NCBI GenBank assembly: GCA_023417515.1
Contig: JAEZFL010000159.1
Span: forward strand, 1-56,229
From: Pseudomonadota bacterium
GTDB taxonomy: Bacteria; Pseudomonadota; Alphaproteobacteria; Sphingomonadales; Sphingomonadaceae
Length of the DNA: 56,229 nt
Reading direction: 5' to 3'
Shown: positions 40,844-49,152 of the stretch, piece by piece
Numbering within the stretch: position 1 is the stretch's first letter
Layout: every line of letters starts with the position of its first letter
Made by a program: the position numbers and the translations under genes
Notes under the pieces: generated by a model
Database searches by the model: none
Told to the model about the DNA's origin: nothing
Seen by the model: only the letters and a program-made list of their open reading frames with translations

Positions 40844-41047
40844 TCAGCGCGGCTGCGCCTGATTGGAGTCGGCCGGCCGCTCGACGACAGGGACGGGCAC
40901 CGTGACGTTGCGCTGCTCGACCGAGATGTTGACCGGCTGCACCTCCACGCGGTTGCCGCCCGGAGGAATGTTGATCACGCCGAGCCAGACCAGGACCACG
41001 GCAAGCAGCACGATCAGCGCGAGGATCATCAGCAGGAGTCGGAGCAT
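40844..41047 (-). CDS. Small membrane protein
   Basis: 67 residues: a single membrane helix (LLLMILALIVLLAVVLVWLG, about 4-23) and a short polar tail with two matched segments, VEVQPVNISVEQ and VTVPVPVVE. GGAG lies 8 bases before the ATG. No family recognised; the tail would face the periplasm if the N-terminus is inside. Confidence 0.62.
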   Translation of the reverse strand: MLRLLLMILALIVLLAVVLVWLGVINIPPGGNRVEVQPVNISVEQRNVTVPVPVVERPADSNQAQPR

Positions 41048-41132
41048 TCGTTCGTCTCCACTATCTCAGGTTGGCCGACCAACGAGCCGATTGCATGATC
41101 GGTTGCACCTGCGCAACGAAATGCGGCTCGGC

Positions 41133-41161
41133 TTGACGGAAGGTGACCCTCCGGCTATGCG
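41133..41161 (+). promoter_or_regulatory. rpmB promoter
   Basis: TTGACG, a 17-base spacer and TATGCG, the best housekeeping-type promoter match in the window. Transcription would begin near 41168, leaving a leader of about 60 bases before rpmB. Confidence 0.6.
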
Positions 41162-41179
41162 CCCATCGCTTTCCCGGAG

Positions 41180-41198
41180 GCCCGCTTTTGCGGGCTTT
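41180..41198 (+). terminator. Hairpin with short T-run in the rpmB leader
   Basis: GCCCGC-TTTT-GCGGGC is a perfect 6-base stem followed by TTT. It lies about a dozen bases after the expected rpmB start of transcription and 30 bases before the ATG, so it could be a leader attenuator; the short T-run makes termination uncertain. Confidence 0.45.
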
Positions 41199-41227
41199 CG
41201 CCGATCATCCAGGAAGAGACACGAATC

Positions 41228-41524
41228 ATGTCGCGCATTTGCGAGCTGACCGGCAAGGGCCGGCAGGTGGGCCACAACGTTTCCCACGCCAACAACAAGA
41301 CCAAGCGCACGTTCCTGCCGAACCTGCAGAACGTGACGCTGATCTCCGATTCGCTCGGCCGCGGCGTGAAGCTGCGCGTGTCGACCCACGGCCTTCGCTC
41401 GGTGGAGCATGTCGGCGGCCTCGACAACTGGCTCGCTAAGACCAGCGACGACAAGCTGAGCCTGCGCGTCCGTCGGCTGAAGCGCGAGATCGCCAAGAAG
41501 GGCGCCGAGCAGGCCGCGGCCTGA
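41228..41524 (+). CDS. rpmB: Ribosomal protein bL28
   Basis: Large-subunit protein. 98 residues, the longer alphaproteobacterial form: MSRICELTGKGRQVGHNVSH, NNKTKRTFLPNLQNVTLISD, LRVSTHGLRSVEHVGGLDNW. The zinc-binding Cys set of some bL28 is absent. AGGAAGAG lies about 9 bases upstream of the ATG. It is a monocistronic unit with its own promoter and leader hairpin. Confidence 0.97.
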   Translation: MSRICELTGKGRQVGHNVSHANNKTKRTFLPNLQNVTLISDSLGRGVKLRVSTHGLRSVEHVGGLDNWLAKTSDDKLSLRVRRLKREIAKKGAEQAAA

Positions 41525-41542
41525 CGCCTGCCTCTCGCAGGC

Positions 41543-41875
41543 TTATCGGCGCTCGCGGCGTCTTTGAGCGATTATTCGAGCGACAAGTTGTCTCCGGCGC
41601 TCCGCGATCGCATCTGCAATGATGCGGTCGGCGCCCTCGCTGTAGCTCAGCTCATAACGAGTGGTATTCGCGAAGCTATGTTGCTGCGGGCTACACTCTG
41701 CCAGCGCCGCATCGGCCAAGTCGCCAGCAGTCTCCGGTTCGCGAGCAATTCTATCCGCCGTTGAATTGGTGCATTGGAACCAGGCATCCAGTGCCCGAGT
41801 ACTGGCATCTCTCGCGCGTTCAGAATGGCTTCCAGCTTGGATCGCGGCTGCCATCGCGATGAAGGTCGTCAGCAT
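41543..41875 (-). CDS. Low-GC hypothetical exported protein
   Basis: About 110 residues from ATG 41875 (an in-frame TTG at 41923 directly follows the upstream stop). The start MLTTFIAMAAAIQAGS looks like a weak signal peptide. The mature part is charged, with two cysteines (AWFQCTNSTADRI and AALAECSPQQ), and ends RRRERR. The codon use is visibly more AT-rich than that of neighbours (for example TTATTCGAGCGACAAGTTGT), suggesting transfer. No family recognised and the start is uncertain. Confidence 0.5.
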   Translation of the reverse strand: MLTTFIAMAAAIQAGSHSERARDASTRALDAWFQCTNSTADRIAREPETAGDLADAALAECSPQQHSFANTTRYELSYSEGADRIIADAIAERRRQLVARIIAQRRRERR

Positions 41876-41923
41876 CTGGTTAGCTGAGATATAGAATGTC
41901 CTGATGTCAACGCGCTCATCCAA

Positions 41924-42895
41924 TTACCCAATCAGCGCGAACTTCATCAGCAAGGTTCGCTGCAGCGGAAAATAATTGTCGTCGGAGGCGAGCCAGACGA
42001 TGGTCCGCTCGCCTTCGCGCGTGATGGCGAGCGCCTCCATATTGTCGACGGTGAGCGGCGGCACGAAATGAGCGATCTCCCGCCCCTCGACCGGCCGCCG
42101 CGAGTCGAGTGCCGCGAGATCAACCACCGCCAGCTTGGCCGAGGCTCCGTCGAGCAAGGTGAACCGCCGCTGGAGCAGCAGCAGGCGGCCGTCGGGCAAT
42201 TGCGCAGAATCGGTGACACGGTAGCCGGGTGCCGGCCGCACCCGTAGCGCGACCGGCTCGCCGCCTTCGGTGGGATCGCCGGGAAAGAGCAAGGCGGGGC
42301 TGGTCGAATCCGGGTCGAGCGATTCCGAGATGATCAGGAAGCGGCCGTCGGCGAGGCGGTGCATGGCCTCGGCCCCGCGGTTGGTGGGCCAGCGCCGCAT
42401 CGCGGCGGGCGCGGCGCGGGCCTCGGCGCGCCAGCCCGGGCGGGCATAGCGCCACACCTCGTTGCGATTCTCGAAGGCGAGCCAGGCCTGGCTGCCGGCG
42501 ACGAACATTGCCTCGGTATCGCGGTCCATCTTGCGGGTGGGGGAGCCGGGCCCGGCCGGCAACGGCAGGACGTCGACACGGCCCGGCCCGGGGCCCGGTA
42601 CGGCAAAGCTCAGCAGGATCCCGGAATCGCTGATCGCGGTGACCTGGTCACCCTCGACCGCCATTGCTGAGATGCCGCCGAAGCGGGGGTCGTCGCTGGT
42701 CAGCGACCAGCCCGCGAGGAAAGTGAGGGCGCCGACCTGGCGCCGGTCCGGCGCGGCCTCGTCGAGCCGGACCGGTTCTGCACGCAGGCTCGCGGTCCCG
42801 GGTCCCAGCGGCGGCTCCGGCGGCCCAGGGGCGATCGGGGTCGCCAGCATGCCGAACGCCAGGACCGCCAGCCCCGCCCGTCGCCAGTTCGCCAT
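41924..42895 (-). CDS. Phytase-like esterase-domain protein (exported)
   Basis: 323 residues from ATG 42895, with a signal peptide (RAGLAVLAFGMLATPIAPG). The rest has the beta-propeller style of the phytase-like esterase family: FGGISAMAVEGDQVTAISDS, RDTEAMFVAGSQAWLAFENR, NRGAEAMHRLADGRFLIISE, DNMEALAITREGERTIVWLA. Members are annotated as esterase-like activity of phytase; substrate unknown. It follows cobT by 7 bp and may be co-transcribed. Confidence 0.82.
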   Translation of the reverse strand: MANWRRAGLAVLAFGMLATPIAPGPPEPPLGPGTASLRAEPVRLDEAAPDRRQVGALTFLAGWSLTSDDPRFGGISAMAVEGDQVTAISDSGILLSFAVPGPGPGRVDVLPLPAGPGSPTRKMDRDTEAMFVAGSQAWLAFENRNEVWRYARPGWRAEARAAPAAMRRWPTNRGAEAMHRLADGRFLIISESLDPDSTSPALLFPGDPTEGGEPVALRVRPAPGYRVTDSAQLPDGRLLLLQRRFTLLDGASAKLAVVDLAALDSRRPVEGREIAHFVPPLTVDNMEALAITREGERTIVWLASDDNYFPLQRTLLMKFALIG

Positions 42896-42902
42896 TCGCG
42901 CT

Positions 42903-44732
42903 TCAGGCCGCGTCGAACAGGGAGGCGAGCTGCTCGACCATGGTGCCGCCCAGCTGCTCGGCATCCATGATCGTCACCGCTTTCTGGTAATAGCGGGTGA
43001 CGTCGTGGCCGATGCCGATGGCGACCAGCTCGACCGGCGAGCGCTGCTCGATCCAGCCGATCACCTGCCGCAAATGCCGCTCGAGATAGGTGCCGCTGTT
43101 CACCGACAGCGTCGAATCGTCGACCGGCGCGCCGTCGGAGATGACCATCAGGATGCGGCGTTCCTCGGGCCGGCCGATCAGCCGGTTGTGCGCCCACAGC
43201 AGCGCCTCGCCGTCGATATTCTCCTTGAGCAGCCCCTCGCGCATCATCAGGCCGAGGCTCTTGCGGGCGCGGCGCCACGGCTCGTCGGCCTGCTTGTAGA
43301 CGATGTGGCGGAGGTCGTTGAGACGGCCCGGATGAGGCGGCCGCCCTTCCGTCAGCCACAGCTCGCGGGCCTGGCCGCCCTTCCAGGCTCGGGTGGTAAA
43401 GCCGAGGATCTCGGTCTTCACGCCGCAGCGCTCGAGGGTCCGGGCGAGGATGTCGGCGCTGATCGCGGCGATCGAGATCGGCCGGCCGCGCATCGACCCC
43501 GAATTGTCGAGCAGCAAGGTGACGACGGTGTCCTTGAACTCGGTTTCCTTCTCGATCTTGTAGGACAGCGAGTGCATCGGGTTGACGACGACCCGGGCGA
43601 GGCGGGCGGCGTCGAGCATGCCTTCCTCCTGGTCGAAATCCCACGAGCGCGACTGCTGCGCCATCAGGCGCCGCTGGAGACGGTTGGCGAGCTTGGTGAC
43701 CGCGCCCTGGAGATGGACGAGCTGCTGGTCGAGATAGGAGCGGAGGCGCCCCAGCTCCTCCTCGTCGCACAGGTCGCCGGCGCTCACGACCTCGTCGAAG
43801 CGCGTGGTGTAGATCTGGTAGTCGAAGCTCGGCGGCAGGTCGGACAAGGGCCGGTTGGGCCGCACCGGCATGATTCCGGCCTCGGCTTCCTCGCCGAACG
43901 ACTCGCCATCGTCGCCGAGATCGTCGTCAGGCTGGTAGTCCTCCTCGCTTTCGCCTTCGCTCTCCTCCTGCTGGCCGCGGATCTCGGCCTGGCCGTCACC
44001 TTCGCCCTCGTCCTTGTCGCCCTCGTCCTCGTCGGACTCGTCGCCGGACTCGCCGCCCTCATCCTCGTCGCCGCCTTCCGCCGCGTCTGCATTGGGCGGG
44101 GCGCTCTCGGTCAGCTCGAGATCGCGGAGCACCTTGCCCATCAGGTCGGCGAAAGCGCGCTGGTCGTCGAGCGTGAGGGCGAGCGCGTCGAGATCGGCGC
44201 CCGCTTTCTCCTCGATCCATTCGGCGATCAGGTCGAGCCCGGCCTTGGCGGCAGGCGGGGGAGCGTCGCCGGTCAGCCGCTCTCGGACAAGCAGCCCGAC
44301 CGCGGTCGACAAAGGTACTTCCTCGCGGGTGCGCGCCCGGACGAGGGGATCAGTGCGCAGCCGCATCTCGGCGAGGCCGGCGAGGTTGGCGCGCACACCC
44401 TCCATCGCCCGCGCCCCCAGCGCCTCGACCCGCGCCTGCTCGGCGGCGTCGAACACCGCTCGCGCGATGTCGTCGGCCGGCTGACCGCGCGCATGGAGCC
44501 GGGGATTGTGATGCTTGAGCTTGAGCGCGGCGGCGTCGGCGAAGCCGCGCGCCTCGGCGATGTCGCGGGCGCTGAGGGTGCGCCCGGGCATCGGCGCCTT
44601 GATCGACTTGCCCTGGGCGCTCGGCAGGTCGCTGGTGAAGCTGAGCTCGGCCTCGGCATCCTCCGCAAGCGCGCGGGCCGCGCTTGCCAGCGCGTGGCGG
44701 AAGGTTTCGACCGGATTGTCCTTGTCGGCCAC
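42903..44732 (-). CDS. cobT: Cobaltochelatase subunit CobT
   Basis: Partner of the AAA+ CobS in the ATP-driven insertion of cobalt into hydrogenobyrinic diamide with CobN. 609 residues from a GTG at 44732. A helical N-terminal part is followed by a long acidic linker (about 210-275, runs of Glu/Asp/Gly) and a C-terminal VWA domain with the metal-site motif LLLDNSGSMRGRP and later MVISDGAPVDDS. It is 10 bp after cobS. CobN and other cobalamin genes are not in the window. Confidence 0.94.
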   Translation of the reverse strand: MADKDNPVETFRHALASAARALAEDAEAELSFTSDLPSAQGKSIKAPMPGRTLSARDIAEARGFADAAALKLKHHNPRLHARGQPADDIARAVFDAAEQARVEALGARAMEGVRANLAGLAEMRLRTDPLVRARTREEVPLSTAVGLLVRERLTGDAPPPAAKAGLDLIAEWIEEKAGADLDALALTLDDQRAFADLMGKVLRDLELTESAPPNADAAEGGDEDEGGESGDESDEDEGDKDEGEGDGQAEIRGQQEESEGESEEDYQPDDDLGDDGESFGEEAEAGIMPVRPNRPLSDLPPSFDYQIYTTRFDEVVSAGDLCDEEELGRLRSYLDQQLVHLQGAVTKLANRLQRRLMAQQSRSWDFDQEEGMLDAARLARVVVNPMHSLSYKIEKETEFKDTVVTLLLDNSGSMRGRPISIAAISADILARTLERCGVKTEILGFTTRAWKGGQARELWLTEGRPPHPGRLNDLRHIVYKQADEPWRRARKSLGLMMREGLLKENIDGEALLWAHNRLIGRPEERRILMVISDGAPVDDSTLSVNSGTYLERHLRQVIGWIEQRSPVELVAIGIGHDVTRYYQKAVTIMDAEQLGGTMVEQLASLFDAA

Positions 44733-44742
44733 CGCGCCCGTG

Positions 44743-45753
44743 TCAGCCCTTCACGCCGCTCGCGACGCTGTCGGGCAGGTCCTTGCCGAACACGCGCTGA
44801 TAATATTCGGCGACCACCGGCCGCTCCGCCTCGTCGCACTTGTTGAGGAAGGTGAGACTGAAGGCGAAGCCGACATCGTTGAAGATGAGCGCGTTCTGCG
44901 CCCAGCTGATCACCGTGCGCGGGCTCATCACTGTCGAGATGTCGCCGTTGATGAAGCCCTGGCGGGTGAGGCTGGCGACCTTGATCATGCGCTCGACCTC
45001 CTGGCGGCCGCCCTCGTGGTCATACTCGCCCGACTTGGCGAGGACGATCTGAGCCTCGATCTCGGCCGGCAGGTAGTTGAGGGTCACGACGATGTTCCAG
45101 CGGTCCATCTGGCCCTGATTGATCTGCTGGGTGCCGTGATAGAGGCCGGTCGTGTCGCCGAGGCCGATTGTGTTGGTCGTCGCGAACATGCGGAACCAGG
45201 GGTTCGGGCGGATCACCCTATTCTGGTCGAGCAAGGTGAGCTTGCCCTCCGCCTCCAGAACGCGCTGGATCACGAACATCACGTCCGGCCGGCCCGCGTC
45301 ATATTCGTCGAAGACCAGAGCGGTCGGAGTCTGAAGCGCCCAGGGCAGAAGGCCTTCGCGGAACTCGGTCACCTGCTGGCCGTCGCGGAGCACGATGGCG
45401 TCGCGGCCGATCAGGTCGATTCGGCTGACATGGGCGTCGAGATTGATTCGGATGAGCGGCCAGTTGAGCCGCGCCGCGACCTGCTCGATATGGGTCGACT
45501 TGCCGGTGCCGTGATAGCCCTGGACCATCACCCGCCGGTTCTTGGCGAAGCCGGCGCAGATGGCGAGGGTGGTGTCAGGATCGAAGACATAGGCCGGGTC
45601 GAGGTCGGGAACGCGCTCGTCGGCCTCGGAAAAGGCCGGGACCTCGAGGTCGCTGTCGATTCCGAACAGCTCGCGCACCTTCACCACCCGGTCGGGCTGC
45701 TCCATCACCGTGGAGGCGCGGCTGTCGGGGTTGACGTTCGGAATATCGACCAT
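44743..45753 (-). CDS. cobS: Cobaltochelatase AAA+ subunit CobS
   Basis: 336 residues from ATG 45753. Walker A GYHGTGKST (about residue 70), Walker B ALVFDEYDAG, sensor segment MFATTNTIGLGD, and the arginine-containing helices of the MoxR/CobS class. Residues 1-45 include the VKVRELFGIDSDLEVPAFSE start typical of CobS. It forms a pair with cobT; the HxlR regulator gene ends 76 bp upstream. Confidence 0.94.
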   Translation of the reverse strand: MVDIPNVNPDSRASTVMEQPDRVVKVRELFGIDSDLEVPAFSEADERVPDLDPAYVFDPDTTLAICAGFAKNRRVMVQGYHGTGKSTHIEQVAARLNWPLIRINLDAHVSRIDLIGRDAIVLRDGQQVTEFREGLLPWALQTPTALVFDEYDAGRPDVMFVIQRVLEAEGKLTLLDQNRVIRPNPWFRMFATTNTIGLGDTTGLYHGTQQINQGQMDRWNIVVTLNYLPAEIEAQIVLAKSGEYDHEGGRQEVERMIKVASLTRQGFINGDISTVMSPRTVISWAQNALIFNDVGFAFSLTFLNKCDEAERPVVAEYYQRVFGKDLPDSVASGVKG

Positions 45754-45829
45754 GCTCTGCTCTTGGATCGCTTCAAGGCTGGCTGCGTAGAGGCTCCCCC
45801 GCCCTATCGCAACATCGCTGCCCCAACGC

Positions 45830-46534
45830 TCAAGAGATGCTGATCGATGCGGGCTCGGGCAAGGGGAAGCAGGCGGGCAGGCGCCGGACGAGGTCGCGGT
45901 CGCCTTCCACCTCGAGATCGCCGGCCGCGACGGCGTCCTCGAGCGGGCGTCCCGCATAGACGATGCTGGCGATGGCGGTCGGACTTCCGCTGATCACCGC
46001 GTCGGGCGCATCGATCTCACCACGGCCGATGTTCACGACCCCGCCGGAGCGGGTCCAGAAAAAGCTCTCCTCGCCCATGCGCAGCTGGAGGCGGCCTTCG
46101 AGGTCGCCGGCGGCATCGGCGCTGAACATCGTGCGCAGCGACAGCATCAGCGACACCGGACTGAACGGGCGGGTGGGGTCGTGGCGCGGGCTGCGCACCG
46201 CCCAGCGGCCGAGCGCCTGGAAGATCGGAGCCGCCTCGTAACCCCAGGGCGTCAACTCATAGACCTGCACCGATGCGGGGGGAGGAAGCTTGCGGCGGGC
46301 GAGGATTCCGGCGCCTTCCAGCCCTTCCAGCCGCTGGGTCAGCACATTGGCGCTGATCCCATTCAGGCTGTTCTTGAGATCGGTGAATCGGCGGGGACCC
46401 ATCAGCAGCTCGCGGATCACCGGCATCGCCCAGCGCTCGCCGATCAGGTCCATGCCGTGAGCGGCCGCGCAGGCATCGTCGTAGCGCCTTTTGTCGGACG
46501 TTTCGGCTCGGCTGGTCGCCTTTTCAAACTCCAT
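45830..46534 (-). CDS. HxlR-family transcriptional regulator with C-terminal extension
   Basis: 234 residues. The winged-helix HxlR domain (about 20-120) has ACAAAHGMDLIGERWAMPVI, LLMGPRRFTDLKNSLNGISA, VLTQRLEGLEGAGIL and VYELTPWG. Residues about 130-234 are a second domain (EESFFWTRSGGVVNIGRGEI, GSPTAIASIVYAGRPLEDAV) like the SCP2 sterol-carrier fold found on some long HxlR proteins, which may hold a hydrophobic ligand. It is divergent from a six-gene glyoxalase/GST run, with a palindrome between. Confidence 0.9.
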   Translation of the reverse strand: MEFEKATSRAETSDKRRYDDACAAAHGMDLIGERWAMPVIRELLMGPRRFTDLKNSLNGISANVLTQRLEGLEGAGILARRKLPPPASVQVYELTPWGYEAAPIFQALGRWAVRSPRHDPTRPFSPVSLMLSLRTMFSADAAGDLEGRLQLRMGEESFFWTRSGGVVNIGRGEIDAPDAVISGSPTAIASIVYAGRPLEDAVAAGDLEVEGDRDLVRRLPACFPLPEPASISIS

Positions 46535-46540
46535 GGTTGC

Positions 46541-46566
46541 TTTTTGTAACTACCAAGTTCACAAAA
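46541..46566. promoter_or_regulatory. Probable HxlR operator
   Basis: TTTTTGTAACT-ACC-AAGTTCACAAAA is an imperfect palindrome (TTTTGTnAACTT arms) in the AT-rich centre of the 77-bp divergent gap. It starts 7 bases from the HxlR start codon and 46 bases from the plus-strand gene, a typical place for an autoregulating repressor. Confidence 0.6.
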
Positions 46567-46611
46567 CTCAAGCGCCGAGTCGCTGATCTCAATCAAGCGG
46601 GGGCCGACAGA

Positions 46612-47076
46612 ATGAGCCGGATGATCTTCGTGAACCTGCCCGTCACCGATCTCAAAAGGTCGATGGCCTTCTACGAGGCGGTGGGCGCGACCAACGAGCC
46701 CAAGTTCAGCAATGACGCCGCGGCGATGATGCGCTTCTCCGAGGAAGTGAACGTCATGCTGCTCACCCACGATTTCTGGCGGACGTTCACCAGCAAGGAG
46801 ATTCCCGACGCGCACAGGAGCGCGCAGGTTCTGCTGTGCCTGTCCTGCGAGAGCCCGGCCGCGGTCGATGCCCAGATCGAGGCCGCGAGGGCCGCGGGCG
46901 GCTCGCCCGACCCGACGCCCAAGCAAGACATGGGCGGAATGATGTACGGCCGCAGCTTCGAAGACCCGGACGGCCACATCTGGGAAGTGATGTGGATGGA
47001 CTCCGGCGCCGCCGAGCAGGGCGCCAGCGCCTTCGAGGAGAGCCGTCCGCAACCGCAGCCGCAACCGGCCGCCTGA
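46612..47076 (+). CDS. VOC/glyoxalase-fold protein
   Basis: 154 residues from ATG 46612. Single VOC module: MIFVNLPVTDLKRSMAFYEA, MMRFSEEVNVMLLTHDFW, RSFEDPDGHIWEVMWMD (metal-site His and Glu). It resembles the lactoylglutathione lyase-like proteins of unknown substrate. The C-terminus has a Pro-Gln repeat (QPQPQPAA). First gene of the run divergent from HxlR. Confidence 0.87.
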   Translation: MSRMIFVNLPVTDLKRSMAFYEAVGATNEPKFSNDAAAMMRFSEEVNVMLLTHDFWRTFTSKEIPDAHRSAQVLLCLSCESPAAVDAQIEAARAAGGSPDPTPKQDMGGMMYGRSFEDPDGHIWEVMWMDSGAAEQGASAFEESRPQPQPQPAA

Positions 47077-47102
47077 AGCCGCGCGATCGAGGGAGAGGAT
47101 CC

Positions 47103-47597
47103 ATGACCAAGCTCACCACCTGCCTGTGGTCGAACCACACGGCCGAGGAACAGGCCGAGTTCTACACCAAGCTTCTGCCCGACAGCCGGGTCACCCGGGT
47201 CCAGCGCACGCCGGCCGACACGCCGTCGCAGAAGGCGGGCGACGTGATCGTCGTCGAGATGGAGCTGATGGGCGAGAAGTTCATCCTGCTGAACGGCGGA
47301 CCGATGTTCCAGCACAGCGAGGCGGTCAGCTTCGTCATCCACACCAAGGACCAGGAAGAGACCGACCGTTACTGGAACGCCATCGTCGGCAATGGCGGCG
47401 AGGAGAGCATGTGCGGCTGGTGCAAGGACAAATGGGGCGTCAGCTGGCAGGTCACGCCGACCCGCCTCATCGAGCTCAATTTCGACAATCCCGACCCCGC
47501 CAGCGCCAAGCGTGCAATGGAAGCGATGCTGACGATGAAGAAGATCGACATCGCCACGATCGAGCGGGCCGCGGCCGGCGAAACCGTGACGGCCTGA
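47103..47597 (+). CDS. VOC-family (PhnB/3-demethylubiquinone-type) protein
   Basis: 164 residues: TTCLWSNHTAEEQAEFYTKL, FILLNGGPMFQHSEAVSFVI, GWCKDKWGVSWQVTPTRL. The GWCxDxxGxSWQxxP motif marks the PhnB/3-dmu-9_3-mt branch of the glyoxalase fold. GAGGGAGAGG lies upstream of the ATG, 26 bp after the previous stop. Substrate unknown. Confidence 0.87.
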   Translation: MTKLTTCLWSNHTAEEQAEFYTKLLPDSRVTRVQRTPADTPSQKAGDVIVVEMELMGEKFILLNGGPMFQHSEAVSFVIHTKDQEETDRYWNAIVGNGGEESMCGWCKDKWGVSWQVTPTRLIELNFDNPDPASAKRAMEAMLTMKKIDIATIERAAAGETVTA

Positions 47598-47681
47598 CCA
47601 GCCTGCGCTAAACCAATCGTCGCTGCGAAGAGCGTCTTCAGACACCCGCAGTGACGGCTTTGCTTGAAGGGAGAGCGAGCC

Positions 47682-48356
47682 ATGCCTGTCGACCCGAATG
47701 CTCCCGTGCGCATCAGCGCATTCCGCTGGGTGCCCGACTTCGCTCGCGGCCAGGTCCGCGACCTGCGCGTCCGCTGGGCGCTCGAGGAGGCCGGAATCCC
47801 CTATTCGGTGCGCAAGCTCGACGCGATGGCCGAGCGGCCATCGGACTATTTCGCAGAGCAGCCGTTCGGCCAGGTGCCGAGCTATCGCGACGACGGCGTG
47901 CAGCTGTTCGAATCGGGCGCGATCGTCCTCCACATCGGCGGCAGAAGCGACGCTTTGCTGCCGGCCGATAGCGAAGGCCGCGCCCGCGCCACCGCCTGGC
48001 TGATCGCGGCGCTGAACAGCATCGAGCCGATGATCCTGCAGCTCGCCCTTCTCGACATGTTCTGGAAGGACCAGCCATGGGTGAAGGACGCGCGACCCAA
48101 CGTCGTCGCCTTCATCGAGAAACGCCTCGACCGGCTCGTCGACTGGCTCGGCGACAAGGAATGGCTCGAGGATCGATTCACCGCGGGCGACCTGATGATG
48201 GTCACCGTGCTGCGCATCCTCGATCACACCGATCTCGTGACGAGCCGCCCGGTGCTCGCCGCCTACAAGGAACGCGGCATCGCCCGGCCGGCCTTCAAGG
48301 CCGCGCTCGCGGCCCAGCTCGCCGATTTCGAGGAGCGTCAGCCCGCTATGGCATGA
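47682..48356 (+). CDS. Glutathione S-transferase
   Basis: 224 residues. N-terminal thioredoxin fold (about 8-90): FRWVPDFARGQVRDLRVRWA, EAGIPYSVRKLDAM, PFGQVPSYRDDGVQLFESGA with the cis-Pro and the ESGAI glutathione contact. C-terminal helical domain (about 100-224): DLMMVTVLRILDHTDLV. Start ATG 47682 after AAGGGAGAGCGAGCC. It suggests the run handles electrophiles by glutathione conjugation. Confidence 0.9.
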   Translation: MPVDPNAPVRISAFRWVPDFARGQVRDLRVRWALEEAGIPYSVRKLDAMAERPSDYFAEQPFGQVPSYRDDGVQLFESGAIVLHIGGRSDALLPADSEGRARATAWLIAALNSIEPMILQLALLDMFWKDQPWVKDARPNVVAFIEKRLDRLVDWLGDKEWLEDRFTAGDLMMVTVLRILDHTDLVTSRPVLAAYKERGIARPAFKAALAAQLADFEERQPAMA

Positions 48357-48406
48357 GCCGCTGCAACCCGGATCAAACAGGGCAGGATCGAAGAGGGAGA
48401 GAGACG

Positions 48407-49138
48407 ATGACCTATGTGGAAGGCTTCGTGGTGGCCGTCCCGACCGCCAACAAGGACAAGTATCGCGAGCACGCCTCCGGGGCCGCGCCCCTGTTCAAGG
48501 AGTTCGGAGCGACCCGGATGGTCGAGGCCTGGGCCGACGACGTTCCCGACGGCAAGGTCACCGACTTCAAGAAGGCGGTCCAGGCCAGGGACGACGAGGC
48601 GGTCGTCTTCTCCTGGTTCGAATATCCCGACCGCGCCACCCGCGACGCCGCCAACGCCAGGATGATGAGCGACCCGCGCATGGAGCAGATGGGCGCCGAC
48701 ATGCCGTTCGACGGCAAGCGCATGATCATGGGCGGGTTCGAGCCTTTGCTCGACGAGGGCACGCCCGGCCAGGGCGGCTATACCGACGGCTTCATCCTGC
48801 CGGTGCCGCAAGGCAAGAAGGACGCCTATCGCGAGATGGCGCAGAAGGCCGCCGCGGTGTTCCAGGAATATGGCGCGACCCGGGTCGTCGAGGCGTGGGG
48901 TGACGACGTCCCCGACGGCAAGGTCACCGACTACAAGCGTGCGGTGAAGGCTCAGGACGGCGAGAATGTCGTCTATTCCTGGATCGAATGGCCTTCGCGG
49001 GAGGCCCGCGACGAGGGCTGGGCCAAGGTGATGGCCGATCCGCGCATGCAGCCGACCGAGGAGCATAAGACCATGTTCGACGGCCAGCGCATGTTCTGGG
49101 GCGGCTTCCAGCCGTTCGTCGACACCGCAAGAGGCTGA
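48407..49138 (+). CDS. Tandem DUF1428 protein
   Basis: 243 residues made of two near-identical modules. Module 1 (1-120) has YVEGFVVAVPTANKDKYREH and RMVEAWADDVPDGKVTDFKK; module 2 (about 121-243) repeats it as YTDGFILPVPQGKKDAYREM and RVVEAWGDDVPDGKVTDYKR. Each ends with FDGxRMxxGGFxP. DUF1428 proteins (E. coli YbaA) are normally one module of about 117 residues with a ferredoxin-like fold, so this is an internal duplication. The ATG at 48407 has GAGGGAGAGAG upstream. Confidence 0.88.
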   Translation: MTYVEGFVVAVPTANKDKYREHASGAAPLFKEFGATRMVEAWADDVPDGKVTDFKKAVQARDDEAVVFSWFEYPDRATRDAANARMMSDPRMEQMGADMPFDGKRMIMGGFEPLLDEGTPGQGGYTDGFILPVPQGKKDAYREMAQKAAAVFQEYGATRVVEAWGDDVPDGKVTDYKRAVKAQDGENVVYSWIEWPSREARDEGWAKVMADPRMQPTEEHKTMFDGQRMFWGGFQPFVDTARG

Positions 49139-49152
49139 AGGGGAGGACGGTC

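Noticed and set aside
45754..45829. Cobalamin riboswitch upstream of cobS
   Set aside because: The 76-bp gap is too short and shows no B12-box-like sequence.
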